Assembly: GCA_030611385.1 (NCBI GenBank)
Contig: JAUWPV010000006.1
Span: 1-64,000, forward strand
Length of the DNA: 64,000 nucleotides
Source of the DNA: Bacillota bacterium
GTDB lineage: Bacteria > Bacillota > Dethiobacteria > DTU022
Reading direction: 5' to 3'
The notes beneath the pieces are model-generated. The model was not told the origin of the DNA, did not search any database, and saw only the letters and a program-made list of their open reading frames with translations. The position numbers and the translations under genes were made by a program. Of the stretch, positions 38,959 through 50,405 are shown one piece after another (the stretch's first letter is position 1; each line of letters opens with the position of its first letter).

Positions 38959-39180
38959 ATGGGAAACTCATTCAAGAACCCCTTAGAGAATCCGATGAAA
39001 TGGGGCGTATATAACGGTCTTGTCTGTGGCCTCTCAGTAGGGTTGGTTTGGACGGTAGTTCACTATCTGTAGTATGGCAAGTTAACTTACCTAGGCGTTG
39101 TATGGGCAGCAATGGGCATCTTAGTTTCTGTGGATATGGGATTTATTGTGTGCCTGTATTACCGAGGAGAACGAAAATAA
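38959..39180 (+). pseudogene. Small two-TM membrane protein ORF interrupted by an in-frame TAG (39070-39072)
   Basis: aaggaga RBS; MGNSFKNPLENPMKWGVYNGLVCGLSVGLVWTVVHYL-TAG-YGKLTYLGVVWAAMGILVSVDMGFIVCLYYRGERK*, same frame to TAA 39178-39180. Confidence 0.5.
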
Positions 39181-39274
39181 GTTGCTAAACATAAGCCATA
39201 AAACTATCAATGCAAATTATTGCCGACATTTATAAAAGTAGCGCTTCATTTACACCCACAAGTCCTCAATCCCT

Positions 39275-39328
39275 AGGCAAAGCTCTATTGCTAAATATTC
39301 TGTTAAATGTTACTGTTGCAATGTAATA
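39275..39328. repeat. 54-bp direct repeat, copy 2
   Basis: aggcaaagctctattgctaaatattctgttaaatgttactgttgcaatgtaata; see 35449-35502. Confidence 0.95.
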
Positions 39329-39416
39329 TTATAATCCATGTTTTACATGTTACTGGATTACAGAGTGCATAATCTATAGAAAAACAAGTTGCCCGGAAAG
39401 GGAAAAGAATAAACAG

Positions 39417-40967
39417 ATGGCAGAAAAGAAAAATAACGGTGCCAACCTTGGCTTTGAGAGCCAGATGTGGGCAGCAGCCGACAAGCTCCGGGGGCATATG
39501 GATGCCTCTGAATATAAACATGTGGTTCTCGGTTTGATATTTCTGAAATACATCTCCGATGCTTTCCACACCAAGTACAAGCAGTTAGAGGCAACCAAAG
39601 GCACTGACTACACTGATCCGGAAGACCGCGACGAATACTCGGCGGCCAACATCTTTTGGGTGCCGAAGGAGGCCCGCTGGGCCAAACTGCAGGCCGACGC
39701 CAAGCAGCCGACCATCGGCAAACTCGTTGATGACGCCATGGTGGCCATCGAGAAAGAGAACCCAACCCTTAAGGGGGTTCTTCCCAAGGACTATTCCCGT
39801 CCATCGCTGGACAAATATCGCCTGGGCGAACTCATCGATATCATCAGCAAGATCGGTCTTGGGGATAATCAATCCCGCTCAATGGACATTCTTGGCCGGG
39901 TTTATGAATATTTTCTCGGCCGCTTCGCCACGGCAGAAGGTAAAGGCGGCGGTGAGTTTTACACGCCCCGGTGTGTGGTTAATCTGCTTGTCAGGATGAT
40001 TGAACCATACAAAGGTCGGGTGTTCGACCCCTGTTGCGGATCGGGTGGCATGTTCGTTCAGAGTGAGCGCTTTGTTGAAGAGCGCGGCGGCCGGTTAGGC
40101 GACATCGCCATTTACGGTCAGGAATCAAACTCCACAACCTGGCGGTTGGCCATGATGAATCTGGCCATCCGTGGGCTCGATGCCAACCTTGGCGGTCAGC
40201 ATGCGGATAGTTTTCACAACGACCTGCACAAAGACCTCCGCGCTGATTTTATTCTTGCCAACCCACCCTTTAACATGAGTGACTGGGGTGGCGAACGGTT
40301 ACGTGAAGATGCCCGTTGGAAATACGGCATTCCGCCAATGAACAACGCCAACTACGCCTGGATTCAGCATTTTATCCATCACCTATCCCCCACAGGTGTT
40401 GCCGGTTTTGTCATGGCCAACGGATCTATGTCCACCAATATTACCAGTGAAGGCGAAATCCGCAAAAATATGATCGAAGCGGACCTGGTAGATTGTATGG
40501 TCGCCATGCCTGGCCAGCTATTTTACACGACACAGATTCCGGTATGCCTCTGGTTTTTAGCCCGGAATAAAAAGAACGGCAAGTTCCGTAATCGGAGCGG
40601 GCATACACTTTTCATTGATGTCCGCAAGCTGGGCATCCTTATCGACCGAACCCACAAAGATTTCTCGGACGAAGAAATCGACAGGGTCGCTGCGACCTAC
40701 CATGCTTGGCGCGGAGAGAAAGACGCCGGCGAGTATGAGGATGTGCCAGGTTTCTGTAAGAGCGCTACAGCTGACGAGATCAGGGATCACGGCTATGTGT
40801 TGACCCCAGGACGATATGTAGGGGCCGCCGAGATCGAGGACGACGGCGTTCCTTTTGAGGTAAAAATGGCCGAGCTTTCGGCCAAACTGCATGAGCAGTT
40901 TGCCGAAGCCGACCGGCTTGAAACTGCTATTAAAAAGAATTTGGAGATCCTAGGCCATGGGGAGTAA
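39417..40967 (+). CDS. hsdM: Type I restriction-modification system, methyltransferase subunit HsdM
   Basis: [48 protein letters not shown]. Confidence 0.96.
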   Translation: MAEKKNNGANLGFESQMWAAADKLRGHMDASEYKHVVLGLIFLKYISDAFHTKYKQLEATKGTDYTDPEDRDEYSAANIFWVPKEARWAKLQADAKQPTIGKLVDDAMVAIEKENPTLKGVLPKDYSRPSLDKYRLGELIDIISKIGLGDNQSRSMDILGRVYEYFLGRFATAEGKGGGEFYTPRCVVNLLVRMIEPYKGRVFDPCCGSGGMFVQSERFVEERGGRLGDIAIYGQESNSTTWRLAMMNLAIRGLDANLGGQHADSFHNDLHKDLRADFILANPPFNMSDWGGERLREDARWKYGIPPMNNANYAWIQHFIHHLSPTGVAGFVMANGSMSTNITSEGEIRKNMIEADLVDCMVAMPGQLFYTTQIPVCLWFLARNKKNGKFRNRSGHTLFIDVRKLGILIDRTHKDFSDEEIDRVAATYHAWRGEKDAGEYEDVPGFCKSATADEIRDHGYVLTPGRYVGAAEIEDDGVPFEVKMAELSAKLHEQFAEADRLETAIKKNLEILGHGE

Positions 40968-42195
40968 ATGGACGCCCACAACTGTTGGTTCTTTCTGTCC
41001 ATTTGTATATGGAAAGGGACTGCCCAAGATAACGCGCAATAATCAAGGGAGTATCACAGTTTTCGGTTCAAATGGGCCTGTTGGTGTGCATGACCAACCC
41101 TTGGTGGATGAGCCAGGTATTGTTATCGGTCGAAAAGGTACAGTAGGAGCAGTTCATTTCGCTTCTGATCCATTTTGGCCAATTGATACAACATTTTACG
41201 TGGTTAGCGAATCTGAACGTGACCTCAAATACACATTTTATTTACTTAGCTCTATTGGTCTGGAGAATATGAATGCAGATAGTGCTGTTCCCGGTCTTAA
41301 TCGTGCTGCAGCCCACGCCTGCCAAATACTTGTACCAGAATACGACGAACAACGTGCTATAGCCCATATTCTCGGAACACTCGACGACAAGATCGAATTG
41401 AACCGGCGGATCAACAAAACACTAGAGGCGATGGCACGTGCTATTTTTAAATCTTGGTTCGTGGATTTCGACCCGGTACGCGCCAAAACCGAAGGCCGCG
41501 ACCCCGGTCTGCCCGACGAGATTGCCGTGCTCTTCCCCGACAGTTTCGAAGAATCGGAACTTGGAGAGATTCCGAAGGGGTGGAAGGTTTTATCTCTGAC
41601 CGAAGTTGTAAGCGTAATCGGGGGTGGTACTCCGAAAACAATAGTGAATGAATACTGGGGGGGCGATATTCCATGGTTCTCAGTTGTAGATGCGCCCAGC
41701 GAAACAGATATGTTTGTTATAGATACAGAGAAACACATTACACAGCTTGGGGTAGAAAGATCCTCAACCAGAGTACTCCGCAAAGGGACAACAATAATTA
41801 GCGCACGAGGCACAGTTGGGAAATGTGCATTCGTAGGACGTCCAATGGCTATGAATCAATCTTGTTATGGCATCCAAGGTAAGAGCGGTATAGACGATTA
41901 TTTCATTTATTTTATGACAAGGAGGCAAGTTGCGGATTTACAGAGAAGTGGACACGGATCAGTATTTAACACTATTACGCGAGATACTTTTAAAACCATC
42001 CGAATTGCATGCCCTCCAACAAATCTGACTACCTCATACGAGGAAATGGTGTACCCATTTATGGAATCGGCTTTGGCATATATATATGAGAATGTAACCC
42101 TCGTCTCTCTTCGCGATACCCTCCTCCCCAAGCTCATTTCCGGTGAGCTGCGCATTCCGGATGCCGAGAAGTTCATTGAGGAGGGCGGAATATGA
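40957..42195 (+). CDS. hsdS: Type I restriction-modification system, specificity subunit HsdS
   Basis: Two TRDs; conserved [40 protein letters not shown] between them; overlaps hsdM. Confidence 0.93.
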   Translation: MGSKWTPTTVGSFCPFVYGKGLPKITRNNQGSITVFGSNGPVGVHDQPLVDEPGIVIGRKGTVGAVHFASDPFWPIDTTFYVVSESERDLKYTFYLLSSIGLENMNADSAVPGLNRAAAHACQILVPEYDEQRAIAHILGTLDDKIELNRRINKTLEAMARAIFKSWFVDFDPVRAKTEGRDPGLPDEIAVLFPDSFEESELGEIPKGWKVLSLTEVVSVIGGGTPKTIVNEYWGGDIPWFSVVDAPSETDMFVIDTEKHITQLGVERSSTRVLRKGTTIISARGTVGKCAFVGRPMAMNQSCYGIQGKSGIDDYFIYFMTRRQVADLQRSGHGSVFNTITRDTFKTIRIACPPTNLTTSYEEMVYPFMESALAYIYENVTLVSLRDTLLPKLISGELRIPDAEKFIEEGGI

Positions 42196-43727
42196 GTAGC
42201 ATTGGTTCTAATCAAATTATTACAGGTGGAAACAACCGTTCAATACTCGAACTATCTGCAGGGGAAGCGCGTAAATTTTTATTAAAAGAAGAAAGTTATT
42301 GTAGTATTGACTTACCACCATACATCGTGTTTGCTGATTTACTACATGCTGTTGAAACCCAGATCACTGAGAATAATCTTTCAGATTTTTATTCTAGCCA
42401 TCCGAAAAAAAATGATTGTGTTAACTATACACTGCTAACCAACAAAGACGGTATGTATGGTTGGAGGCCGATTTCTCTGATCCACCCAGCGATTTACGTT
42501 TCTTTGGTTCACGAAATCACTATGGATAATAATTGGAATGATATATGCACGAGGTTTAAAGCTTTTTCACAAAATGAGCGAATCTTATGCTTAAGTTTGC
42601 CAGTTGCATCATTGGGGGAAGAGAAAGATAAAGCAGAACAAGTTTCACACTGGTTGCACCAGGTCGAACAAAAATCCATTGAATTAGCTCTTGATTACGA
42701 ATATATTATTGAGACTGATATGGTAGATTGTTACAGTTCCATTTACACGCATTCAATAGCCTGGGCTCTTCACACAAAGGATACTGCAAAAGCAGAACCA
42801 GAAAACCCATCGCTCATCGGCAATAATATCGATAATCACATTCGGAATATGTGTTACGGTCAGACCAATGGGATTCCTCAAGGGTCAGTTTTGATGGATT
42901 TTATTGCAGAGATGGTGCTTGGCTATGCAGACTTGGAGCTTTCCGAGAGAATACAAGAAGCAAACGCAGATTTTCAGATCCTGCGTTATCGAGATGACTA
43001 CCGTATATTTGTAAACAATCCACAGGTCGGAGAAAAGATCACAAAATATCTTACGGAAGTCATGATTGGCCTCGGACTTAAACTTAATCCATCAAAAACC
43101 AAATTGAGCAATACGGTGATTCGTTCATCCATAAAAGGCGACAAATTGAACTGGATGTTTAGAAAGAAAACTGAGAAAAAATTACAGAGAAACATGCTGA
43201 TCATTCACGATCATAGCATACAGTTCCCCAACTCGGGAAGTTTGGTTGTTGCTCTCGTAGATTACTACAAAAGAATTTTACACTTTCAGAAATACACCCA
43301 TTCGTTACCATTGATCAGTATCGTGGTAGACATCGCGTATCGGAATCCAAGGACATATCCAATCTGCGCAGCTACTATTAGTAAGTTGTTAAGCTTTTTG
43401 GAGAGGGAGGAGGAAAAACAAGTTGTTATTAAGAAAATTAAGAAGAGATTTTCCCAGATACCGAACACAGGTTACATGGAAATTTGGCTTCAGAGAATCA
43501 CGCTACCATTTTCAAAGGCTATAGATTATGATGAACCGATTTGTAAATTGGTCGCTGGCAATAACGTTTCATTATGGAATAACAACTGGATATCAAATAA
43601 AAATTTAATAAAGGCAATAAACGCTGAGAAGATAGTTGATCGGGAAATAATTAGGATGCAAGAGCCAGTTATTCCGCCTAAGGAAGTAGAACTGTATATT
43701 TCTAAAACCAAGGGCTATTATCAATAA
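42192..43727 (+). CDS. Reverse transcriptase (defence-type/UG-like, class unassigned)
   Basis: RT motifs YIIETDMVDCYSSIYTHSIAWALH (motif A), TNGIPQGSVLMDFIAEMVLGYAD (motif B), ILRYRDDYRIFVNNP (YxDD), GLKLNPSKTKL; ATGA start/stop overlap with hsdS. Confidence 0.9.
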   Translation: MSSIGSNQIITGGNNRSILELSAGEARKFLLKEESYCSIDLPPYIVFADLLHAVETQITENNLSDFYSSHPKKNDCVNYTLLTNKDGMYGWRPISLIHPAIYVSLVHEITMDNNWNDICTRFKAFSQNERILCLSLPVASLGEEKDKAEQVSHWLHQVEQKSIELALDYEYIIETDMVDCYSSIYTHSIAWALHTKDTAKAEPENPSLIGNNIDNHIRNMCYGQTNGIPQGSVLMDFIAEMVLGYADLELSERIQEANADFQILRYRDDYRIFVNNPQVGEKITKYLTEVMIGLGLKLNPSKTKLSNTVIRSSIKGDKLNWMFRKKTEKKLQRNMLIIHDHSIQFPNSGSLVVALVDYYKRILHFQKYTHSLPLISIVVDIAYRNPRTYPICAATISKLLSFLEREEEKQVVIKKIKKRFSQIPNTGYMEIWLQRITLPFSKAIDYDEPICKLVAGNNVSLWNNNWISNKNLIKAINAEKIVDREIIRMQEPVIPPKEVELYISKTKGYYQ

Positions 43728-43783
43728 GCTTACGAAAATACCCTCGAATAAATTATCCTCATAAAAGACAGAGAGGCTGGTCT

Positions 43784-44794
43784 ATGAATAACGAAATTAT
43801 TTTCTACAGCTCTCCTGATGGCGATAAGAAAGTGGAGGTATTGTTTCAGGATGAGAATTTCTGGCTGACGCAAAAGGCCATTGCCCGGCTGTTTAATGTT
43901 GAAGTGCCTGCTGTCAGCAAACACCTGGGGAATATTTACGAGACAGGTGAACTTGAGCGAAAAGCAACTGTTTCCATTTTGGAAACAGTTCAGCAGGAGA
44001 GTGGTCGTAGCGTCAGGCGGAAGCTGGAATACTACAACCTCGACGCAATCATTGCCGTGGGTTACCGGGTCAACAGCTACGAGGCCACCCAGTTTCGCAT
44101 CTGGGCGACCAAAACTCTGAAGGAATTCATCATCAAGGGATTTGTGCTGGATGATGAACGGCTCAAACAGGGCAAGCGCTTCGGCAAGGATTATTTTGAC
44201 GAGCTGCTGGAACGGATTCGGGAGATTCGCGCCAGTGAGCGGCGGTTTTATCAGAAAATCACTGATATTTATTCTCTTTCGGCCGATTATGACAAAGAAG
44301 CGCCTATTACCAAGGATTTTTTTGCCGTGGTGCAGAACAAACTGCACTGGGCTATTACCGGTAAAACCGCTGCCGAAATCATCTATGACTCTGCTGATGC
44401 CCAAAAAATACACATGGGTCTGACCAATTGGAAGCAGGCTCCTGACGGGAAAATTCTGAAATCTGATGTTACCGTAGCAAAAAACTATCTGAGCGAGGCG
44501 CATATTAAAGAATTGAACCGTATTGTGAACGCTTACCTCGACCTTGCGGAAAATAGAGCGGAACGGCAGATTGTGATGAAAATGGAAGATTGGGTTCACT
44601 TTCTTCACAGTTTTCTGGAGCTTTCCAACTATCCCATTCTTAAAGAAAAGGGAAAGGTAAGCGCCATAGAGGCCAAACTCAAGGCCGACCAAGAATATGA
44701 CACCTACCATAAGCTCCAGGACCGGGAGTTTATTTCGGATTTTGACAGGGAAATCAAACGCATTCAGGGAAAGCAAGATAATGATGATGAGTAG
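43784..44794 (+). CDS. RhuM family protein
   Basis: [105 protein letters not shown]. Confidence 0.9.
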   Translation: MNNEIIFYSSPDGDKKVEVLFQDENFWLTQKAIARLFNVEVPAVSKHLGNIYETGELERKATVSILETVQQESGRSVRRKLEYYNLDAIIAVGYRVNSYEATQFRIWATKTLKEFIIKGFVLDDERLKQGKRFGKDYFDELLERIREIRASERRFYQKITDIYSLSADYDKEAPITKDFFAVVQNKLHWAITGKTAAEIIYDSADAQKIHMGLTNWKQAPDGKILKSDVTVAKNYLSEAHIKELNRIVNAYLDLAENRAERQIVMKMEDWVHFLHSFLELSNYPILKEKGKVSAIEAKLKADQEYDTYHKLQDREFISDFDREIKRIQGKQDNDDE

Positions 44795-47700
44795 AACTTC
44801 CGAAAATACCATCGAACAAACTAGCCTTGGCTGGTTCGAATCTCTGGGTTGGCAAGTCGTCTTTGGCCCGGATATTAGTCCGGACGGTTTAGCTTGTGAA
44901 CGAGGGGATTACGGCCAGGTCATTTTGCTTGGAAGACTTCAAGCCGCCCTTGAGAACATCAACCCGAACATCCCGCCGGATGTTATTGTTGAGGCCGTCC
45001 GCAAAATATCGCGGAGCGACTCTCCCAGCCTGATCGAGAACAACCGGCGTTTCCATCGGATGCTAACCGATGGCGTGGATGTTTCCTATATGTATGACGG
45101 TAGCGAGGTTCACGATAAGGTGTGGCTCCTGGACCTTGACGATCTCGAGAACAACGATTGGCTTGCCGTCAACCAGTTTACGGTCATTGAGAATCGGAGC
45201 AACCGTCGGCCGGATGTCGTGGTATTTGTCAACGGTCTTCCTCTATGTGTAATCGAGCTGAAGAACCCTGCAGATGAAAAGGCTACTATACGTCACGCCT
45301 TCAATCAGCTTCAGACCTACAAAATGGATATCCCCGGTTTGTTTATCTATAATGATTTGCTCGTCATATCCGACGGCCTGGAGGCTCGCGGCGGTACGCT
45401 CACGAGCGGCTGGGACCGGTTCATGCCGTGGCGGACCATTGACGGGAAAGAGGTTGCGCCCCGGGGGTCAGTGGAGCTTGAGGTGTTGATCAAAGGTGTA
45501 TTTGACAAACGGCGTTTTCTCGATCTGGTGTTGAATTTCGTCGTGTTCGACGATGACGGAGCCGTTATCGTCAAAAAGGCAGCGGCCTATCACCAGTTTC
45601 ATGCAGTGAACAAAGCGATCGAATGCACCTTATCAGCTTGCGGCATCGAGGCCGACCCTGGAATGTTCTATGCCCGCTTCCCGGAACAAGATGAGCACAA
45701 TCCTTTCGGGGTGCGCGAACGTGAGGACGCGTATGGTTCAGGAACCGAACATTTCGGTGGTCGCCGCATTGGTGTGATCTGGCATACCCAGGGTAGTGGA
45801 AAGAGTCTTTTAATGGCGTTTTTTGCCGGAAAGGTAATTCGCCATCCAGCCATGGAAAACCCTACACTGCTGATGATTACAGACCGGAACGACTTAGACG
45901 ATCAGCTCTTCGGCACGTTTTCTTCTTGCCGTGATCTACTACGGCAAACACCTATTCAAGCTTCGAGTCGGGAGCATTTGCAGGAGCTGCTGCAAGTTCC
46001 TGCAGGCGGTGTGATTTTTACGACGATCCAGAAATTTCTGCCTGACGAAAAAGGGAAGCAATACCCTGAATTATCTGCCCGACGCAACATTGTGGTGATA
46101 GCCGATGAAGCGCACCGTAGCCAGTACGATTTCATCGACGGATTCGCCCGCCATATGCACGATGCACTGCCGAATGCCTCCTTTATTGGTTTTACGGGCA
46201 CGCCCATCGAGCGAGACGATCGTAGTACACCGGCGGTTTTCGGTGACTATATCGACAAATACGACATTCTGCGAGCGGTTGAAGATGAGTTTACGGTCCC
46301 AATTTTCTACGAAGGCAGATTGGCGAAGATTGACTTGCGGAAAGAAGAAAAGCCGAAACTTGATCCTGAGTTTGAAGAGATAACCGAGGGCGAAGAGGAA
46401 TCCGACAAGCAGAAATTACGTACCAAGTGGGCTGCTCTTGAGGCTATGGTTGGCACGGAAAAACGAATTGCTCTTGTTGTGGAAGATCTTGTGAAACACT
46501 TCGAGAGTCGCCTGCAAGTCTTAGACGGCAAGGCTATGGTTGTCTGTATGAGTCGTCGAATCTGTGTGGATATCTACAATGCCATCGTGAAGCTCCGACC
46601 AGATTGGCATAACGAGGACGATGACAAGGGTGTAGTGAAGATCGTCATGTCCGGTTCTGCCTCCGACAGAACTGAATGGCAACCTCATATTCGCAGCAAA
46701 TCTCGTCGGGAGGAAATTGCCAAACGGTTCAAAGACTCGGGCGATTCTATGAAAGTAGTGATCGTGCGGGATATGTGGTTAACCAGATTCGACTGTCCTT
46801 CTTTGCATACGATGTATATTGATAAGCCGATGCGGGGGCACGGACTGATGCAGGCGATAGCCCGGGTCAACCGAGTATTCAAAGACAAGCCGGGTGGTTT
46901 GGTGGTTGACTACCTGGGCCTTGCAGACCAGTTGAAACGAGCCCTTGCCGACTACACTGAGGCAGGCGGTCGAGGCAAGGCAGTGGTCAACCAGGAAGAG
47001 GCCGCCCGGGTAATGTTGGAGAAGTACGAAATCGTCGTATCCATGTATTATGGTTTCGATTACGGCTCGTTTCTACAAGCTGAACCGGTAAAGCGTATCG
47101 CCGGTATTGCGACCGCTATGGAACACATCCTTCAGTTGGATGATGGAAAGAGGCGCTATCTCACTGAAGTTTCTGCGTTATCAAAGGCGTTTGCACTAGC
47201 AGTTCCGCATGAGGAAGCTCTCAGAATTCGTGATGAAGTGGGGTTTTTCCAGGAAGTCCGCGCCGGGTTGGCTAAAGCAACTGTCGAAGGCGAAGGCAAG
47301 ACCCCCGAAGAAATAGATACCGCAATTCGCCAGTTGGTATCACGGGCCGTCGCATCTGAAGAGGTCATCGACATTTTCGCTGCGTCTGGCTTGAAGAAAC
47401 CGGATATTTCAATTCTGTCGGACGACTTCCTTCAGGAAGTCCGCCAGCTACCTCACCGGAATCTTGCCGTGGAGCTACTGAGAAAGCTTCTAAACGATGA
47501 GATCAGGTTGAATTATCGCAAGAATGTTGTCCAGGCACGCTCCTTTGCGGAGATGCTGGAAAAAACCATACGCAAATATCAAAACAGAGCGATTGAGATG
47601 GCACAAGTCATCGAAGAACTTATCGAGCTGGCTAAGGAAATGCGCAATTCTCAGCAGCGTGGTGATGATCTTGGTATGACCGATGATGAAGTTGCCTTTT

Positions 47701-47963
47701 ATGATGCCCTGGAGGTTAACGACAGTGCTGTCAAGGTTTTGGGAGATGAGACGCTGAAAACTATTGCTCACGAATTGGTCGAAGCGGTTCGACGGAGCGT
47801 GACAATAGACTGGACTGTCCGCGAGAATGCCCGCGCACAAATTCGTGTAATCGTTAAACGCATTCTCCGCAAATATGGATATCCCCCTGATAAACAGGAG
47901 AAGGCGACACAAACTGTTCTGGAACAGGCAGAGGTGCTCTGTAAGGAGTGGGTGATGTTATAA
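44781..47963 (+). CDS. hsdR: Type I restriction-modification system, endonuclease subunit HsdR
   Basis: PD-(D/E)XK nuclease [14 protein letters not shown]; Walker [32 protein letters not shown] 44781-44787 overlaps the rhuM stop. Confidence 0.95.
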   Translation: MMMSRTSENTIEQTSLGWFESLGWQVVFGPDISPDGLACERGDYGQVILLGRLQAALENINPNIPPDVIVEAVRKISRSDSPSLIENNRRFHRMLTDGVDVSYMYDGSEVHDKVWLLDLDDLENNDWLAVNQFTVIENRSNRRPDVVVFVNGLPLCVIELKNPADEKATIRHAFNQLQTYKMDIPGLFIYNDLLVISDGLEARGGTLTSGWDRFMPWRTIDGKEVAPRGSVELEVLIKGVFDKRRFLDLVLNFVVFDDDGAVIVKKAAAYHQFHAVNKAIECTLSACGIEADPGMFYARFPEQDEHNPFGVREREDAYGSGTEHFGGRRIGVIWHTQGSGKSLLMAFFAGKVIRHPAMENPTLLMITDRNDLDDQLFGTFSSCRDLLRQTPIQASSREHLQELLQVPAGGVIFTTIQKFLPDEKGKQYPELSARRNIVVIADEAHRSQYDFIDGFARHMHDALPNASFIGFTGTPIERDDRSTPAVFGDYIDKYDILRAVEDEFTVPIFYEGRLAKIDLRKEEKPKLDPEFEEITEGEEESDKQKLRTKWAALEAMVGTEKRIALVVEDLVKHFESRLQVLDGKAMVVCMSRRICVDIYNAIVKLRPDWHNEDDDKGVVKIVMSGSASDRTEWQPHIRSKSRREEIAKRFKDSGDSMKVVIVRDMWLTRFDCPSLHTMYIDKPMRGHGLMQAIARVNRVFKDKPGGLVVDYLGLADQLKRALADYTEAGGRGKAVVNQEEAARVMLEKYEIVVSMYYGFDYGSFLQAEPVKRIAGIATAMEHILQLDDGKRRYLTEVSALSKAFALAVPHEEALRIRDEVGFFQEVRAGLAKATVEGEGKTPEEIDTAIRQLVSRAVASEEVIDIFAASGLKKPDISILSDDFLQEVRQLPHRNLAVELLRKLLNDEIRLNYRKNVVQARSFAEMLEKTIRKYQNRAIEMAQVIEELIELAKEMRNSQQRGDDLGMTDDEVAFYDALEVNDSAVKVLGDETLKTIAHELVEAVRRSVTIDWTVRENARAQIRVIVKRILRKYGYPPDKQEKATQTVLEQAEVLCKEWVML

Positions 47964-48070
47964 GAAGGAAAACTGCCGCGCCTTATATTAAGCATTATGT
48001 CAGGTACCTGATCGTAAAACTACAGGTTAATTCGACAAGGAAATAGTAAAACAGGGAGAGGAAATCTAGA

Positions 48071-50245
48071 ATGCAGGAAAAGATCTATAAGCGGTTGAGC
48101 ATAGAATTAAAGATAGCGGAAGCGAAAATCATCCAGACTACCGCTCTGCTCGATGAGGGCAACACAGTTCCATTTATATCCCGTTACCGCAAGGAGATGA
48201 CCGGCGGACTGACTGACGAAGAGGTGCGCCTGCTGCAGGAAAAGCTTATCCACTACCGTAATCTCGAACAGCGACGCCAGGAAGTGCTGCGCCTGATCGA
48301 GGCACAGGGGGCGCTTACTCCTGAGTTAAAACTGCAGGTGGAAAAGGCGGTTACAGTCACAGAGCTGGATGATCTTTACCGGCCCTTCCGGCCGAAAAAG
48401 CGAACCAGGGCATCTGTGGCCCGCGAAAAGGGACTTGAACCACTGGCCTTGGCTATTCTGGGAGGTTTAATCAAGCCCGCATCGGAAGCGGAAAAGTATA
48501 TTGATTCGGATAAAGGACTGGTTGATGGTGCAGTTGTTCTCCAGGGTGCTTCGGATATTATTGCTGAAATAATCGCTGATGATGCCGCTGTACGTAAAAG
48601 CATGCGTCGGTTCTATCACAGTTCCGGTATCGCCGGCGTCGTCAAGAAAGAGAACGAAGTGGTTAATACATACGACGATTATAACGGGCACTGTGAGCCC
48701 CTGGCAAAAATAAAAGCGCACCGCGTCCTTGCCATTAATAGAGGAGTCAGGGAGAAAGTGCTGGATTTAAAGATAGCGGTTGAAGAGAATGAAGCGTTGT
48801 CTGCGATGGCCCCATTATATGTCAGGCCGGAGCAAAACGAAGCCTGTCAGGAATTAATCAAGGCTGCCGCGGCGGACAGTTATAAGCGTTTGATCCATCC
48901 TTCCCTGGAGAGGGAAGTATGGCAATCTCTGATGGAAAAAGCAGTTGCCGGTGCGCTGGTTGTCTTTAAAGAAAATCTGAAAAAAAGACTGCTTGTCCCT
49001 CCGGTGCGCCATCGCCGGGTGATGGGTTGGGATCCCGGTTTTCGCACCGGCTGTAAACTGGCCTGTGTTTCTGAAACCGGAGAGCTCCTTGAAACAGCAG
49101 CTGTTTTCCCCACGGCACCCCGCAATGACCGGGACGGAGCAGCGGCAAAGGTTCTCCAGCTGCTCGATAAGCACGCTATCGACTGTATCGTTATCGGCAA
49201 TGGCACTGCTTCCAGGGAAAGTGAAACCTTTATTGCCGATCTGATCAAGAAAGAGAAGTTAAATATTGAATACACCATTGTCAATGAAGCCGGGGCCAGT
49301 GTTTATTCGGCTTCAAAAAGGGCTCAAAAAGAATTTCCCGACCTTGATGTAGCCGAACGTAGCGCCGTGTCGATCTCTCGCCGCCTGCAGGATCCCCTGG
49401 CTGAACTGGTCAAGATCGATCCAAAAGCGATCGGGGTTGGTCAATACCAGCACGATATGCCGGCGAAGGAGCTTGATACCAGTCTTGATGGCACAGTAGA
49501 AAGCTGTGTTAACAGTGTTGGTGTTGATCTGAACAGCGCTTCGGCAGCTCTGTTATCTTATGTTGCCGGCATTAATGTAACTGTTGCCGAACGTATTATT
49601 ACCTATCGCAACGGAATCGGCTCATTTCGGTCTCGCGATCAGCTGTTGTCGGTGGGCGGTCTCGGACCGAAAATTTTCACGCAGTGTGCCGGCTTCCTGC
49701 GCCTGCCTGACAGTACCAGTTACCTTGAGCGCAGTGCCATCCACCCTGAATCGTACGCACTGGCCGGGCGGATTATTGAGGAACTCGCTTTAAATCCCGA
49801 AAATCTTGGTCATCCCGAAGCGGTTCCCATCCTCTCCCCCACTGAAGCGGCCTCTCTGGCTGCCCGACTCGAGGCTGGTGAACCGACGGTAAAAGATATC
49901 ATGGAAGAATTCCGTAAACCCGGCCGCGACCCCCGTGAAGATTTGCCCAAACCTGTTTTTTTAAAGTCGGTTACTGAGCTTGATGATTTGAAGCCGGGAA
50001 TGAACCTGATGGGTATTGTCCGCAACATTGTTGATTTTGGCGCTTTTGTTGACATCGGAGTGCACCATGATGGTCTGGTCCACATTTCTGAGATTGCCGA
50101 TCGATACATCAAACATCCTTTAGAGGTACTGCAGATCGAATCCATAGTAAACGTAAAAATTCTTTCCATCGATCGCGAGCGCAATCGCATAGCCCTCTCA
50201 ATCAAGCAAGCCGGAGCAGATGAAAGCGACGATGATACCAATTAG
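48071..50245 (+). CDS. tex: Tex family S1 RNA-binding protein
   Basis: TVPFISRYRKEMTGGLTDEEVRLL; GWDPGFRTGCKLACV; ERSAVSISRRLQDPLAELVKIDPKAIGVGQYQHD; C-terminal S1 domain. Confidence 0.95.
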   Translation: MQEKIYKRLSIELKIAEAKIIQTTALLDEGNTVPFISRYRKEMTGGLTDEEVRLLQEKLIHYRNLEQRRQEVLRLIEAQGALTPELKLQVEKAVTVTELDDLYRPFRPKKRTRASVAREKGLEPLALAILGGLIKPASEAEKYIDSDKGLVDGAVVLQGASDIIAEIIADDAAVRKSMRRFYHSSGIAGVVKKENEVVNTYDDYNGHCEPLAKIKAHRVLAINRGVREKVLDLKIAVEENEALSAMAPLYVRPEQNEACQELIKAAAADSYKRLIHPSLEREVWQSLMEKAVAGALVVFKENLKKRLLVPPVRHRRVMGWDPGFRTGCKLACVSETGELLETAAVFPTAPRNDRDGAAAKVLQLLDKHAIDCIVIGNGTASRESETFIADLIKKEKLNIEYTIVNEAGASVYSASKRAQKEFPDLDVAERSAVSISRRLQDPLAELVKIDPKAIGVGQYQHDMPAKELDTSLDGTVESCVNSVGVDLNSASAALLSYVAGINVTVAERIITYRNGIGSFRSRDQLLSVGGLGPKIFTQCAGFLRLPDSTSYLERSAIHPESYALAGRIIEELALNPENLGHPEAVPILSPTEAASLAARLEAGEPTVKDIMEEFRKPGRDPREDLPKPVFLKSVTELDDLKPGMNLMGIVRNIVDFGAFVDIGVHHDGLVHISEIADRYIKHPLEVLQIESIVNVKILSIDRERNRIALSIKQAGADESDDDTN

Positions 50246-50405
50246 CAGCCTGTAGAGAATTATTGTCAGGATACCAGCTGTACGGTTTGTTTGTATTTAA
50301 TCAATATTTTTTATAAAATAACTTCAGAAGAATTATTGAAGAAATGTTTAGATGAAAGCACACACTGGTCGACTGCTTTTATAACGAAAAACGGAGAGAA
50401 TTTAC

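Noticed and set aside
40957-43727. Diversity-generating retroelement diversifying hsdS
   Set aside because: The RT lacks the DGR-type SQ motif in motif B, and I saw no template/variable repeat pair around hsdS. A TR/VR scan by computer would be needed to exclude it fully.
43730-44812. 360-aa minus-strand ORF opposite rhuM
   Set aside because: It is fully antisense to the well-supported RhuM gene and its sequence lacks recognisable domains; it is a shadow ORF.
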